A DNA stretch of 64,000 nt from Ochrobactrum sp. Marseille-Q0166 (GCF_014397025.1 NZ_JACJUO010000002.1:1353501-1417500), one strand, 5' to 3'. Numbered from the stretch's first letter, positions 1 through 9,763 are shown. Notes: generated by a model not told the origin, from the letters alone. Translations and numbers: made by a program.

Positions 1-581
1 ACCGGCTTTGGTGCCACATCATGCGACAATTCCTTGCGCAACCGATCAAGCTTTGAGCCCTGCTCCACACCTGCTTTTGCCATGACTTTTGAACGCAAAA
101 GCTCCGATGATGCATTGCGCGTCAGCGAATGGGTGCGTACGCGCACAACGTCTTCAGCACACCACCGATCAGGCTTGTGCCCGAGCAGAGAGAACTCCGG
201 CGGAAGTGCCCTCTCGCCCGCTTCACAGGCATCGATATATGAATTGATACCTTCAGCAAAAGCCGCGCATATCTGTTCAGAGTCTGGGCCATAGGCATCC
301 CATTCCGGTGCCATATCTCCGCGATAAAGCAGCAGGCGTGCGGCCCTGTCCTGCTCAAGATAGCCGGGGCCAAAATCACGCGCCAGCAGGCCAAGTCCAC
401 GCTTGCGCGCAATATCAATCTGCCAAAGGCGGTCGCGCGCGGCATTAAAGCCTTGCGCGAAAAACAGATCATGCAGGTTTTCCGCCCTGATATGGGCTAC
501 GCCCCAATGATCCACACTGATCGTGACATCATCAAGCAGGCCCGCGACGTGAACTGCCGTTAATCTTGTAGCATCGGCCAT
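1..581 (-). CDS. Penicillin acylase family Ntn hydrolase, N-terminal part (cut by window edge)
   Basis: The first 193 residues are present; the rest lies before base 1. Residues 24-35 read VDHWGVAHIRAE and are followed by FFAQGFNAARDRLWQID, which is the standard opening of the penicillin amidase (S45) family. Family members are made as a precursor that self-cleaves to expose a catalytic Ser and hydrolyse amide bonds (beta-lactam side chains, acyl-homoserine lactones, acyl amino acids). The catalytic Ser would lie outside the window. The ATG at 581 has a purine-rich AGAGG just upstream. No signal peptide is obvious, so a cytoplasmic location is possible. It starts 18 bp after the upstream M20 gene and is probably the last visible gene of the peptide/amide operon. 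Family call is firm; substrate unknown. Confidence 0.85.
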   Translation of the reverse strand, partial: MADATRLTAVHVAGLLDDVTISVDHWGVAHIRAENLHDLFFAQGFNAARDRLWQIDIARKRGLGLLARDFGPGYLEQDRAARLLLYRGDMAPEWDAYGPDSEQICAAFAEGINSYIDACEAGERALPPEFSLLGHKPDRWCAEDVVRVRTHSLTRNASSELLRSKVMAKAGVEQGSKLDRLRKELSHDVAPKP

Positions 582-598
582 GGCCGCACCTCTGGCTG

Positions 599-1732
599 TT
601 ATTCCAGTGAGAGAAACAGGCCCGCATGAAGGCGGGCGCGTTCGACCAGACTGTCTTCGAAAATATACTCGCCCAGCGTATGCAGACCTTCACCGCGTAC
701 GCCAATGGAATCGAGCGTCGGCACGCCGAGAGCTCCGGTAAAATTACCATCCGAGCCGCCGCCCGAACTCTGGACCGACATTGTGAAGCCGATTTCCTTT
801 GCAATATCATTGGCAAAGTTGAAGAGCTTCATATCCTGCGGCTGCCCCGGCTCCCAAACCGGACGCGTAACGCCGCGGGTAACAATCAGCTCAACACCGT
901 CTTTGTCGCCGCCCAATGCCATGATGCGCGCAACGCCGTCTTCCAAATCTTTCTGCGTTTTGGCCATACTGAGAGCTTCTGCATTACAGCTAGAAGAAAC
1001 ACAATTAACCCATTGACCTGCATGAATAACACCTACCGAGAAAGTGCAATCATCTGTCGTCAGTGCCTCAATCTCGATAATTTTTTCGGCCATACGACGG
1101 ATTGCCGAGCGGCCTTCCTTTAGCAACCAACCGGCATGGCTTGGCTTGCCCACGGTCTCAAGATTGTATCGCGCGATTGCATAACGGCCAACGACCGCGC
1201 CACCATCACGCAGTGCAGGTTCCGGCACCAGCACATATTTGTTCTTAAGCGCTTCCTGCTCAATCAGATCGCGGGTCGAAGGTGTGCCAACTTCTTCATC
1301 CGGTGTCAGCAGGAACGTAACAGGAAGCTTCGTAGTCAAGCCGCTTCGGGCAATCTCACGCATGGCTTCAAGTGCAACGAAGTTACCGCCCTTCATATCC
1401 TGAATGCCGGGGCCGTAAAGTTTACCATCCTCGCGGCGATAGGGATTGATGTTGAGCACACCGAGCGGATGCACCGTATCAAGATGGCCTGAAACCAGAA
1501 TGCCCGGCTTGCCCTGATCCTTGTGGGGAAAACGGGCACGCAAAGAACCGCCAAAGCCCATGCGACCCGGAATGAATTCAATTGTGGCACCTGCCGCAGC
1601 AAAATCATAAGCGGCAACTTCAACCATGCGATTAACAGCGCTTGCATCGAAGGTCGGGCTTTCTGTCTCAATCCAAGGTCGCAGGCGCGCGATCATATCA
1701 TTAAGATTAAATGGCAATTCATGCATGCTCAT
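599..1732 (-). CDS. M20 family metallopeptidase (carboxypeptidase G2 / ArgE-DapE type)
   Basis: This 377-residue protein has the zinc-peptidase layout: SGHLDTVHP with metal ligand His83 and Asp85, QDMKGG with the bridging Asp112, TPDEEVG with the catalytic Glu146/Glu147, and a final metal His in GEGLHTLGEY near residue 356. Length and motifs fit the glutamate-carboxypeptidase-like M20A group, which removes C-terminal amino acids or acyl groups. Its start overlaps the stop of the upstream M20D gene by 4 bp (ATGA), so the two are probably translationally coupled. Together with the adjacent Dpp-type importer it suggests intracellular hydrolysis of an imported peptide or N-acyl amino acid. The exact substrate cannot be read from the sequence. 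Confidence 0.9.
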   Translation of the reverse strand: MSMHELPFNLNDMIARLRPWIETESPTFDASAVNRMVEVAAYDFAAAGATIEFIPGRMGFGGSLRARFPHKDQGKPGILVSGHLDTVHPLGVLNINPYRREDGKLYGPGIQDMKGGNFVALEAMREIARSGLTTKLPVTFLLTPDEEVGTPSTRDLIEQEALKNKYVLVPEPALRDGGAVVGRYAIARYNLETVGKPSHAGWLLKEGRSAIRRMAEKIIEIEALTTDDCTFSVGVIHAGQWVNCVSSSCNAEALSMAKTQKDLEDGVARIMALGGDKDGVELIVTRGVTRPVWEPGQPQDMKLFNFANDIAKEIGFTMSVQSSGGGSDGNFTGALGVPTLDSIGVRGEGLHTLGEYIFEDSLVERARLHAGLFLSLE

Positions 1733-2910
1733 GCTGCTAAGTCCTTATTTAAAGGCAGACGGGTTTCAACAATTCGAGCATAGATCGACGCGCCAATAGG
1801 CAGCGTTTCCGGTTCAAGCACGAAAGCAGGATTATGCAATGCAGCTTTACCGCCATGCATCACGTTGATGTAAGCGCCCGGTACACGCGCGAGCATATCG
1901 GCAAAATCCTCGCTGCCCATGAAGGCTGGGCAATCGTCGCTCACATTGTCTTCACCCAGCACATCGCGGGCTGCCTCCATATAAGCATCGGAGAGTTCAT
2001 GGTCGTTGCGCAGGACATCAAAGACGTTGCGAAGATCGACATCGACCGTAATGCCGTAACCCGCTGCCACACCTGCACAGATTTCACGGATGCGGCTTTC
2101 CGCGAGATCGCAGACACGCTGCTCGAAATAGCGGATGGTGCCGGTAATGGTTGCCACTTCCGGCACGATATTATAGGCACTGCCAGTATGGAACTGCGTG
2201 CAGGATACAACGCAGGCATCAGTTGCCGGGATGTTGCGTGACACAATGGTCTGCAACTGTCCGACCAGATCAGCGCCAATCACCAGCACATCTCGGGCAT
2301 TGTGTGGCTGGGCAGCATGACTTCCCTTGCCGGTCAGTTTGATATCAAAGAAGCTTGCACCGGCCATAGCCGCGCCCTTCCGGATAAAAGCTTTGCCAAG
2401 TGTGCCCATGGGCTGATTGTGCATTCCGTAGATTTCATCGCAGGGGAAGCGTTCAAATAGGCCTTCGGCAATCATGCCGCGTGCGCCACCAAGCCCCTCT
2501 TCCGCAGGTTGGAAGACAAACACCGCAGTACCTTCGAAATTACGTGTTTCCGCAAGATATTGGGCTGCACCAAGCAGCATGGTCGTGTGCCCGTCATGCC
2601 CGCAGGCATGCATCCTGCCGGGGTTTTGCGACGTATAAGAGACGCCCGAAATCTCATCGATCGGCAGCGCATCCATATCTGCGCGCAGGCCCACACGCCG
2701 ATTACCTGGATTACGGCCTTTCAGAATGCCGACCACGCCGGTTTTGGCGATGCCGGTATGAATCTCGTCAAAGCCCCACTTTTCCAAAAGCCCCGCTACA
2801 ACGCCGGAAGCGTGCTGTTCCTCAAAACCAATTTCCGGGTGACGATGCAGATCCTCGAAAACCGCGCGCATCTCGCCGGCTTTCTCCTTAATAAACGGTA
2901 TGACGGGCAT
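1729..2910 (-). CDS. M20D amidohydrolase (hippurate hydrolase / N-acyl amino acid deacylase family)
   Basis: This 393-residue protein opens with LHRHPEIGFEE (residues 21-31) and carries RADMDALPI (76-84), HACGHDGH (101-108) and QPAEEG (134-139), the diagnostic metal and catalytic motifs of the M20D amidohydrolases (hippuricase, IAA-amino acid hydrolase, N-acetyl amino acid deacetylases). It is expected to cleave an N-acyl group from an amino acid in the cytoplasm. It lies 32 bp after the fused transporter ATPase gene and overlaps the next M20 gene by 4 bp, so it is part of the same operon. A second M20D paralogue sits at 28415-29605 in another transport operon. Confidence 0.93.
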   Translation of the reverse strand: MPVIPFIKEKAGEMRAVFEDLHRHPEIGFEEQHASGVVAGLLEKWGFDEIHTGIAKTGVVGILKGRNPGNRRVGLRADMDALPIDEISGVSYTSQNPGRMHACGHDGHTTMLLGAAQYLAETRNFEGTAVFVFQPAEEGLGGARGMIAEGLFERFPCDEIYGMHNQPMGTLGKAFIRKGAAMAGASFFDIKLTGKGSHAAQPHNARDVLVIGADLVGQLQTIVSRNIPATDACVVSCTQFHTGSAYNIVPEVATITGTIRYFEQRVCDLAESRIREICAGVAAGYGITVDVDLRNVFDVLRNDHELSDAYMEAARDVLGEDNVSDDCPAFMGSEDFADMLARVPGAYINVMHGGKAALHNPAFVLEPETLPIGASIYARIVETRLPLNKDLAA

Positions 2911-2942
2911 AATTTCATTCCTATTTAAAACACTGAAGATAG

Positions 2943-4589
2943 TCAGGCGGCGGGGCGTCCCGCCGCAAAATCCCAGAAGCGACCGGGAGCCGCTTCAATC
3001 AATGAGCGCGTATATTCATGCGATGGATTGCCAAGCACATCGGCTGCATTGCCCTGCTCAACCACCTGACCGCGCTTCATCACCAGCACCTCGTCGCAAA
3101 TCTGCGCTGCCACACGCAGATCGTGGGTGATGAAAATGATCGCAATGCCGGTATCGCGCTGCAATTCGGCGAGAAGTTCGAGAACCTGCGCCTGTACCGA
3201 AACATCAAGCGCTGACACGGCTTCATCTGCCACCAGAATATCCGGACGAAGAGCTACCGCACGCGCAATGGCGATACGCTGCCGCTGACCACCGGAAAAC
3301 TGATGCGGATAGCGCTTAAGTGAATCCTCTGGCAGCGAAACGATCTTCAGCAGACGCTTTGCTTCAGCGACCGCCTCCTCATAAGGAACGCCGTAATTGA
3401 CCGGGCCTTCGGTCAGGCTTTGTTCAATCGTCCAGCGTGGGTTCAGCGAGCGGAACGGATCTTGAAATACGACCTGAAGCTTTTTGCGAAACGGCTTCAT
3501 TTCGCGTTTTCCAAGATGCGCAATATCGCGCCCGTCCACGACGATTTCACCCTCCGTCGGTTCGATCAGACGCATGATCGAGCGTGCGACAGTGGTTTTA
3601 CCGGAACCCGACTCCCCAACGATGCCGAGTGTTCTTCCGGGTTGAAGCTCGAAATTTACTTCATAGGAAGCCTTAACCCCCGGTTTTGTGCTGAACAATC
3701 CGCCAGCTTTATATGTCATGCCAAGGTCGTGAACGCGGATTACCGCGTCCCGTCCTTGTGGTTCACGCGCCAATCGTGGCGTGAGGCTTGGGACAGAGCC
3801 AAGCAGGTCTTTGGTATATTGCTGCTGTGGCAATGTCAGAACGTCACGGATGGTTCCCCGCTCCACGATCTCGCCACTGCGCATAACACAGACACGATCA
3901 GCAATTTCAGCAACAACCCCCATATCATGGGTGATAAACAGCACAGCCGTCCCGTGTTTTTCCTGCAATTCCGCAATAAGGGAAAGGATTTGTTTTTGCG
4001 TGGTGACATCGAGTGCGGTGGTAGGCTCATCGGCAATCAGAACCACGGGCTCCAGAATGAGCGCCATGGCAATCATGATGCGCTGGCGCTGGCCACCTGA
4101 AAGTTGGTGCGGGTAGCTCTGATAAATCCGCTCCACATCCGGCAGATGCACCTGCTCCATGATGTTGATGACTTTCGCACGCTTGGCCTCTGACGAAAGA
4201 CTGGTATGAACGTCCAGAACTTCCGTGATCTGTTCACCCACCCGCATAACAGGATTAAGCGCTGTCATTGGCTCCTGAAAGATCATGGAGATACGTGTTG
4301 CACGCATCTTTTTCATGTCCGCAGCTGACAACTTCAGCAAATCGGTGCCGTCGAGCTTGATCGATCCTTGTTTGACCATCAACGCATCTTTCGGCAAGAG
4401 TCCCATTGCGGTGAGCGACGTCACCGACTTGCCAGACCCGGATTCGCCTACAAGACAAACGGTCTCGCCCTTGCGAATGTCAAAGCTTACGCCCCGCAGA
4501 ACTGGTATGCCGCCCGGAAGCGCCACAACAAGATTTTCGACGTCAAGAACGACCGGCTCATTTGTGAAATCACGATTGCGCAGTTCCAT
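2943..4589 (-). CDS. Dipeptide/oligopeptide-type ABC transporter ATPase, two nucleotide-binding domains fused (DppDF-like)
   Basis: The 548-residue protein holds two complete ABC ATPase domains. The first has Walker A GESGSGKS (48-55), LSGGQRQR and the switch His in [14 protein letters not shown]; the second has GESGSGKTT (about 325), FSGGQRQR and [14 protein letters not shown]. In Dpp/Opp systems DppD and DppF are usually separate; the fused form (as in GsiA) is well known. It energises uptake through the two permeases encoded directly upstream (1 bp spacing). Start ATG 4589 follows a GGGAGGG sequence. Substrate class: peptides, glutathione-like compounds or other amides. Confidence 0.95.
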   Translation of the reverse strand: MELRNRDFTNEPVVLDVENLVVALPGGIPVLRGVSFDIRKGETVCLVGESGSGKSVTSLTAMGLLPKDALMVKQGSIKLDGTDLLKLSAADMKKMRATRISMIFQEPMTALNPVMRVGEQITEVLDVHTSLSSEAKRAKVINIMEQVHLPDVERIYQSYPHQLSGGQRQRIMIAMALILEPVVLIADEPTTALDVTTQKQILSLIAELQEKHGTAVLFITHDMGVVAEIADRVCVMRSGEIVERGTIRDVLTLPQQQYTKDLLGSVPSLTPRLAREPQGRDAVIRVHDLGMTYKAGGLFSTKPGVKASYEVNFELQPGRTLGIVGESGSGKTTVARSIMRLIEPTEGEIVVDGRDIAHLGKREMKPFRKKLQVVFQDPFRSLNPRWTIEQSLTEGPVNYGVPYEEAVAEAKRLLKIVSLPEDSLKRYPHQFSGGQRQRIAIARAVALRPDILVADEAVSALDVSVQAQVLELLAELQRDTGIAIIFITHDLRVAAQICDEVLVMKRGQVVEQGNAADVLGNPSHEYTRSLIEAAPGRFWDFAAGRPAA

Positions 4590-4590
4590 A

Positions 4591-5472
4591 TCAGCCCTCC
4601 CGCTTTTTCAGTCGTGGGTCGAGTGTATCGCGCGCTGCGTCACCCAATAGATTGATCGACAAAACACAGAGTGTCAGCAACAGACCCGGCCAAAGCACGA
4701 TCGATGGTTTGATGCGGAAGAACTGACGGCCTTCTGCCATGATGTTGCCCCAGGTCGGAATTTCTGTGCTGATACCGGCACCGAGAAACGACAGGATTGC
4801 TTCTGTCAGGATTGCCGACGCAATGATGTAAGTACCCTGCACGATGAGCGGTGCCATCGTATTGGGCAGCAGATGCCGGAACAGAATCTTCGGTGTGCTT
4901 GAACCAAGTGCCAGTGCTGCTTCGACATAAGGTTCCTCACGCGCGGTCAGAATGACAGAGCGAACCAGACGCACGACGCGGGGAATTTCCGGAATGGTGA
5001 TGGCTATGATGACAGAACCAATCGACGGACCGTTGAGAGCCACCAGAGCAATCGCGATCAGGATCGATGGCATCGCCATGAGAGCATCCATCATACGCAT
5101 GATGATGGCATCCGCAGCACGGAAGAAGCCGGCAATGAGACCGATAATCACACCGACCCCGATGGAAGCTGCGGCTGCCAGCAGACCGATCAGCAGTGAA
5201 ATTCGCCCGCCGAGGATCATGCGTGAAAAGAGGTCGCGACCATAATTATCGGTGCCAAGCAGATATTCATCCGATGGTGGCTTAAGCCGCATCATCGGGT
5301 TCATGGCGAGAGGATCGTGCGGAGCAATCCACGGCGAAATGAGAGTGAGAACTATGATTGCAGTCAGCAATACACCTGCAATCAGCGGCCCGATGCCAAC
5401 ACGCGCAAGGCGTGGCAACGAGAAGTAGCGGAGCATCCACTGCATGCCCGCCGATGTCTGTTCTGGGCGCAT
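4591..5472 (-). CDS. Dpp/Opp-type ABC transporter permease (DppC-like)
   Basis: This 293-residue inner-membrane permease has a short cytoplasmic N-terminus, a first membrane helix followed by the APHDPLAMNP and LGTDNYGRDLFSRMI stretches typical of the OppC/DppC N-terminal domain, and an EAA loop (EAALALGSSTPKILFRHLLPN) that docks on the ATPase. It shares one base with the stop of the preceding DppB-like gene (TGATG) and ends one base before the ATPase start, so the three genes form a compact unit. Confidence 0.94.
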   Translation of the reverse strand: MRPEQTSAGMQWMLRYFSLPRLARVGIGPLIAGVLLTAIIVLTLISPWIAPHDPLAMNPMMRLKPPSDEYLLGTDNYGRDLFSRMILGGRISLLIGLLAAAASIGVGVIIGLIAGFFRAADAIIMRMMDALMAMPSILIAIALVALNGPSIGSVIIAITIPEIPRVVRLVRSVILTAREEPYVEAALALGSSTPKILFRHLLPNTMAPLIVQGTYIIASAILTEAILSFLGAGISTEIPTWGNIMAEGRQFFRIKPSIVLWPGLLLTLCVLSINLLGDAARDTLDPRLKKREG

Positions 5473-6413
5473 CAGTAGCGTATCCTTGGGTCAAACAATG
5501 TGTAGGAGAGGTCGATCAGCAGATTGACGAACACATAAAGTGCGCTTGTCAGCAGGATCATCGCCTGAATGACAGGGTAATCACGCGCAAGCACCGCATC
5601 GACCGTCAGTCGTCCGATCCCCGGAATATTGAAGATGCTCTCCGTTACCACCACGCCCGAAATCAGCAGTGCAAAGCCGGTGCCAACGATTGTCACGACT
5701 GGAACAGCCGCATTTTTCAGCGCATGGACGAAAAGCAGGCGGCGATCACTCACGCCTTTGGCACGTGCGGTGCGAATATAATCTTCACCAAGTACATCAA
5801 GCATTGCCGCACGGGTCATGCGGGCAATGAGCGCAATGTAAATTGAAGCCAGTGTCAGCGCTGGCAGAATTGCGCGCTCAAGAAAGCCGCCAAGGCCTGA
5901 TGAAATCGGCTTGAATCCCTGAACGGGAAGCCACCCAAGATTGACCGAGAAAATCAATAGCAGCACATACCCCACAAGGAAAACGGGAACGGAAAAGCCA
6001 AGCACCGAAAAACTCATGACGAGATAATCGGCCCATGAACGATGCTTCCATGCGGCAATCACACCCATCGGTATCGCAACGAGAACGGCGATGATAATCG
6101 TCAGAATTGCTATTGAAATGGTTGGTCCGATACGCTGGGAGACCATATCGATAACCGGGACCCCGGATATCAGCGAAACGCCGAAATCACCCTGCAGAAT
6201 GTTACCCATCCAGGTGAAATACTGCGTGAGGATCGGCTCATTAAGACCCATTGCTTGGCGGATGCGATCAAGCTGTTCCGTGGTGGCAGCATCGCCAGCC
6301 AGAATTGCAGCCGGATCACCCGGCGTCAGTCTCAGGAGAAGAAATACAAACACCGACACCAGTAACAATACCGGCACAAGTGCAAAGATACGTTTTACCA
6401 GATAGACAGCCAT
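5472..6413 (-). CDS. Dpp/Opp-type ABC transporter permease (DppB-like)
   Basis: About 313 residues starting MAVYLVKRIFALVPVLLLVS, a canonical DppB N-terminus, followed by RLTPGDPAAILAG and an EAA loop RTARAKGVSDRRLLFVHALKN. The frame stays open to base 6467, but the extra 18 residues are encoded by an intergenic repeat (6429-6512) and have no family counterpart, so ATG 6413 is taken as the start. It forms the translocation pore with the DppC-like partner. The 170 bp between it and the binding-protein gene hold the repeat and a stem-loop, which may lower permease expression relative to the binding protein. Confidence 0.93.
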   Translation of the reverse strand: MAVYLVKRIFALVPVLLLVSVFVFLLLRLTPGDPAAILAGDAATTEQLDRIRQAMGLNEPILTQYFTWMGNILQGDFGVSLISGVPVIDMVSQRIGPTISIAILTIIIAVLVAIPMGVIAAWKHRSWADYLVMSFSVLGFSVPVFLVGYVLLLIFSVNLGWLPVQGFKPISSGLGGFLERAILPALTLASIYIALIARMTRAAMLDVLGEDYIRTARAKGVSDRRLLFVHALKNAAVPVVTIVGTGFALLISGVVVTESIFNIPGIGRLTVDAVLARDYPVIQAMILLTSALYVFVNLLIDLSYTLFDPRIRY

Positions 6414-6428
6414 ATGCGCGTCCCGCTT

Positions 6429-6512
6429 GAGCGCATCCCGAAAAGTGTGAAACGGTTTTCGGAACAAGATGCGCGTAAAAACAGATCCTTAGAGCGTTTC
6501 TAATGCTCTAAA
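6429..6512. repeat. Rhizobiales-type intergenic mosaic repeat, copy 1
   Basis: The block begins gagcgcatcccgaaaagtgt, continues with aaacggttttcgg and closes with gatgcgcgtaaaaacag, so its ends (gcgcatc / gatgcgc) are inverted repeats. It is followed by a shorter palindrome, agagcgtttctaatgctct. Related copies occur in this window at 22673-22730 and 32171-32227. The pattern resembles the RIME-type elements described in rhizobia; exact family assignment is from memory. Confidence 0.7.
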
Positions 6513-6550
6513 GCCGGAACCGGCCTAAACCGACTCCGCATTGAACTGGG

Positions 6551-6575
6551 AGCTATCGCGTGCATCGCGATAGCT
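6551..6575. other. Stem-loop between binding-protein and permease genes
   Basis: A perfect 10-bp inverted repeat, agctatcgcg / cgcgatagct, with a 5-nt loop lies just downstream of the binding-protein stop codon. There is no T-tract on the minus strand, so it is more likely an mRNA-stabilising or partial-attenuation hairpin than a full terminator. Confidence 0.6.
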
Positions 6576-6584
6576 GCGGGCGGA

Positions 6585-8192
6585 TTATTCCTCAGTCTTT
6601 TTCACATTCCAGAAGACGGGAACGGGCGAGCCAAGCATATCAACGACATTGCTTCTGCGGGCCTGCGGCGGGTTATATTCACCGAGCGGAATGTAGAGAA
6701 CATTTTCCAGTGTCTGAGCCTGTATTTTCTCAACCGCAGCTTTCTGCTCTTCAGGTGTTTTTGCTGCGATATATTCCTTTTTCAGTGCTTCAATCTTCTC
6801 GTCTTCCGGCCAGCCAAACCAGCCCTGCTCACCACGACCGTTCAGCATGACTGAATTCAATGGCGTTGATAGTTCTGGAATCTGCCAGTTGGTGAAGAAC
6901 ATATTCCAGCCTCCCTTGGAGGGCTCATCTTTCGATGCGCGACGGCCTACCAGTGTTTGCCAGTCCATCGGCTGCATATCGACTGTGAAACCAGCCGCAC
7001 GCAGTTGCTGCGCGGCAACAACTGGCTGTGGCGAAAGGCTGGAAACATCTGTTGGCTGCATCAATACAACCGGCGTTCCGTCATAACCTGCCTTTTTAAG
7101 CAACGCCTTTGCTTCTTCGACATCACCCTGTGCAACAATAGTTTCGGAGCCGACATCGGTCGCATTTGGTGTGCCACAGCCAAAAATTGCGCCGCAAACC
7201 TTATAGTAGTTCGGATCGGCCATAAGAGCAGCCAGCACCGGTTCCTGCGACATGGCCAGGAAGGCAGCACGGCGAATGTCCGGGTTGTTGAATGGCGGAT
7301 GTTTAAAGTTAAACCGCCCCATGGTTTGATAGCCGAGCGGATCGCGCTGTTCCAAAACAACCGAATTATCGCCTTCAAACAGCGGCACCAGATCGACTGG
7401 AACCTGTTCAATGTAGTCGATTTCTCCGCTTGTCAGCGCATTTGCAGCGGTTTGCGCATCCGTCATAGTGACCCAGCGAACCTTATCGACATTGACGACC
7501 TTGCCGCCTGCCATCCAGCTCGCTGGCTCGCTGCGTGGCACGTAGTCTTCGTTCTTTATGTAGGTCACACCCACACCCGGCTGAAATTCAGCAGGTACGA
7601 ACTTAAACGGACCCGAACCGATATGTTCAGTAATGGCCGTATCGGCAGGCGTCGCAGCAATACGAGCTGGCATAATAAATGGCGGAAGAGCGGATTGTTT
7701 GGCTATCGTATCGAGGAAGGGTGCAAATGGTTCCTTGAGCGTCCAGACAATTGTTTTATCGTCGTTCGCTTTCAGCGAATCCGTGATGTCCATGATCAGC
7801 TGGCCACCGGTATCGCGCTTGGCCCAACGCTCAAGCGATGCCACAGCATCTGCAGCTGTCACAGGCGCGCCATCATGGAATTTGAGACCATCGCGCAATG
7901 TGAACGTATAAGTCTTGCCGTCGTCCGAAACGGTCCACTCTGCCATCTGCGGCTGCGGCTTGAAGTTTTCATCAACTGCAACCAGCACATCATAAATCAT
8001 GTAGGCATGATCGCGCGTGATATGAGCTGTGGTGATTACCGGATCGAGCATACGTAGATCCGAGTGCATGACAGCAGTCAGTGTGGTTTCTGCTGCGGCA
8101 TGACCGGCACTCAACGCAATCAGCGAAGCGGCAATGCCATATTTGAGTTTGCGGAGGATAGGCCCAGTGTGTGGTGGTTTAAAAAACGTCAT
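6585..8192 (-). CDS. Extracellular solute-binding protein, family 5 (peptide/dipeptide type)
   Basis: About 535 residues from ATG 8192, which follows an AGAGGAACC ribosome-binding site; the longer open frame (to 8417) overlaps the neighbouring gene's 3' end and lacks a signal peptide. The N-terminus (lysine-rich start, ILRKLKYGIAASLIALSAGHAAAE) is a Sec signal peptide with probable cleavage after AAA at about residue 34. The mature part has the SBP_bac_5 pattern: AVMHSDLRMLDPVITT, YTFTLRDGLKFHDGAPVTAADAV and a central lobe with FNFKHPPFNNPDIRRA. It captures the substrate in the periplasm for the DppBC-like permease. Similar proteins bind peptides, glutathione, nickel complexes or opines, so the ligand is open. 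Confidence 0.94.
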   Translation of the reverse strand: MTFFKPPHTGPILRKLKYGIAASLIALSAGHAAAETTLTAVMHSDLRMLDPVITTAHITRDHAYMIYDVLVAVDENFKPQPQMAEWTVSDDGKTYTFTLRDGLKFHDGAPVTAADAVASLERWAKRDTGGQLIMDITDSLKANDDKTIVWTLKEPFAPFLDTIAKQSALPPFIMPARIAATPADTAITEHIGSGPFKFVPAEFQPGVGVTYIKNEDYVPRSEPASWMAGGKVVNVDKVRWVTMTDAQTAANALTSGEIDYIEQVPVDLVPLFEGDNSVVLEQRDPLGYQTMGRFNFKHPPFNNPDIRRAAFLAMSQEPVLAALMADPNYYKVCGAIFGCGTPNATDVGSETIVAQGDVEEAKALLKKAGYDGTPVVLMQPTDVSSLSPQPVVAAQQLRAAGFTVDMQPMDWQTLVGRRASKDEPSKGGWNMFFTNWQIPELSTPLNSVMLNGRGEQGWFGWPEDEKIEALKKEYIAAKTPEEQKAAVEKIQAQTLENVLYIPLGEYNPPQARRSNVVDMLGSPVPVFWNVKKTEE

Positions 8193-8226
8193 ATACTTGG
8201 TTCCTCTGAAGGTTGTTATTGTTGTT

Positions 8227-9720
8227 TTATTTGAATGTGTCTCCCAGCGGCTCAAGCCGGATACCTGAACGCAAATTCTTCCATGATAGTTTTGCGGGGC
8301 TGAGAGGCATTGCGCCGGGAGCGGTGCAGACGAGAAGCTTTTCGGCGATGGGTGCGAAGTCTGCGCGAAAATGCACTGAACTCTTATTGACCAGAATAGC
8401 TTCCTGTTCCGGCTCAATGCCGACCATGCGATAAAGCGCGCGATCTGCCATCTGTGCCAGATTTGTAGTCACGACGACGCGCGTTCCGCCGAGCCTTAAA
8501 CAGGCAGATGGCCCCATATCAAGCCAGGTTCCGCCATAATAAGGGCCTGTTGCATGCGCCTTTCCATCGGACAGTTTTTCAACGATAAACTTGCCTCTAT
8601 AGGGTTCGTCACCTGAAATACCCGATTTGCCGCCGAGCGCGATTTCAACTTCCGCCCCCTCGCCTGCCTGATGCGCGATCCTTGCTGCTTCAGGATCATG
8701 AATACAGCCGATAGAAGCGCGTTCTGCACCACCTGAAACCAGTGCGCGCAACATTCCAGTCGTATCCGAACTGCCACCCGCACCAGGATTATCCTGTGTA
8801 TCAGCAATAATAATCGGACGGCTTGCACCCCGGGAAAGCTCAATGGCTTTCGCAACGCCTTCTTCAGCCTGATAGGCCGTACCTGCAAAGGCAGGCTCTG
8901 CCGCAACCAGTGCTGCCAAGATATTGTCAGCGCAAGCCTCGACTGCCTGCCTATCCCAGCCATAAGCAAAAACGGATGGACCGCATTCTGCAAAGTCAGC
9001 CGCTGGAAAGCCCATGAACAGCGAAGCCGTCAGCACTTTTTCTGGCAGATCAATTGTCATGCCGTAAAGCCTCTTGGCGGGCTGTTCATCCGTGCATTGC
9101 CATGCAATCGGAATGAGATAGTCACCCTGCCGCATTGCCTTATGCCAGCCTTCAGGCTTGTCCATCAGTGCCTGCAGTGCTTCCGCCGCGCGATAACCGG
9201 TTTCGGCCATATCGATATGCGGATAGGTGCGGAAACCGACCATGACGTCGGCATGGTCGAACATGCGCTTTGTGATATTACCATGCAGATCGAGTGCTAC
9301 CGATAACGGCTCATTTGGGCGCACCGCACGCACACGCTCCAGAAGTTCACCTTCCCCATCATCAACGTGCTCAGCAACCATAGCACCATGCAGGTCGATG
9401 AAGATACCATCGAGCGGACCGCAATCCTTTAAGCCCTCGACAATCTCGGAGACGATTGTTTCATAAGCATCGTTTGTAACAGGTGCTGAAGGGATAGCGC
9501 CGGCCCATAGGATCGGCACAATTTCCCACTCAGCTTCCCGTGCAAATTTCAATGCACCGGCGATACCAAGATTGACGTTCTGCGCATTTTCTAAAATCGC
9601 ATCACCGCGTGAAAGCGGAATATATCCGCCACCCTGAACGAACGCTGCCAATGTTGCTGGAGTGGCAGCAAAAGTGTTCGTTTCATGCAAAAAGCCAGCC
9701 ACAGCCACGCGTTTTGACAC
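8227..9720 (-). CDS. M81 family metallopeptidase (microcystinase C / MlrC-like)
   Basis: About 497 residues from GTG 9720, chosen because GGGAG lies 7 nt upstream and because family members begin with the KRVAVAGFLHETNTF stretch; the open frame extends to 9783 without support. The N-terminal DUF1485-type domain shows GFLHETNTF, DLHGAMV, DLHGNIT and FRTYPHIDMAETG, rich in the His/Asp residues that bind zinc in this family. The MlrC_C domain follows (IIIADTQDNPGAGGSSDTTG). MlrC of microcystin degraders opens linear peptides with unusual residues; most homologues have unknown substrates. First gene of the operon, facing the IclR regulator. Confidence 0.9.
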   Translation of the reverse strand: MSKRVAVAGFLHETNTFAATPATLAAFVQGGGYIPLSRGDAILENAQNVNLGIAGALKFAREAEWEIVPILWAGAIPSAPVTNDAYETIVSEIVEGLKDCGPLDGIFIDLHGAMVAEHVDDGEGELLERVRAVRPNEPLSVALDLHGNITKRMFDHADVMVGFRTYPHIDMAETGYRAAEALQALMDKPEGWHKAMRQGDYLIPIAWQCTDEQPAKRLYGMTIDLPEKVLTASLFMGFPAADFAECGPSVFAYGWDRQAVEACADNILAALVAAEPAFAGTAYQAEEGVAKAIELSRGASRPIIIADTQDNPGAGGSSDTTGMLRALVSGGAERASIGCIHDPEAARIAHQAGEGAEVEIALGGKSGISGDEPYRGKFIVEKLSDGKAHATGPYYGGTWLDMGPSACLRLGGTRVVVTTNLAQMADRALYRMVGIEPEQEAILVNKSSVHFRADFAPIAEKLLVCTAPGAMPLSPAKLSWKNLRSGIRLEPLGDTFK

Positions 9721-9763
9721 GAGCGTACTCCCATTTTCCTGTTTGCCCCCTCGGGCTATTACG

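Noticed and set aside
6414..6467. N-terminal extension of the DppB-like permease
   Set aside because: The extra codons come from the mosaic repeat; the family start MAVYLVKRIF begins at 6413.
6957..8057. 366-codon open frame on the plus strand
   Set aside because: It is antisense to the well-supported family-5 binding protein and shows no recognisable protein features.
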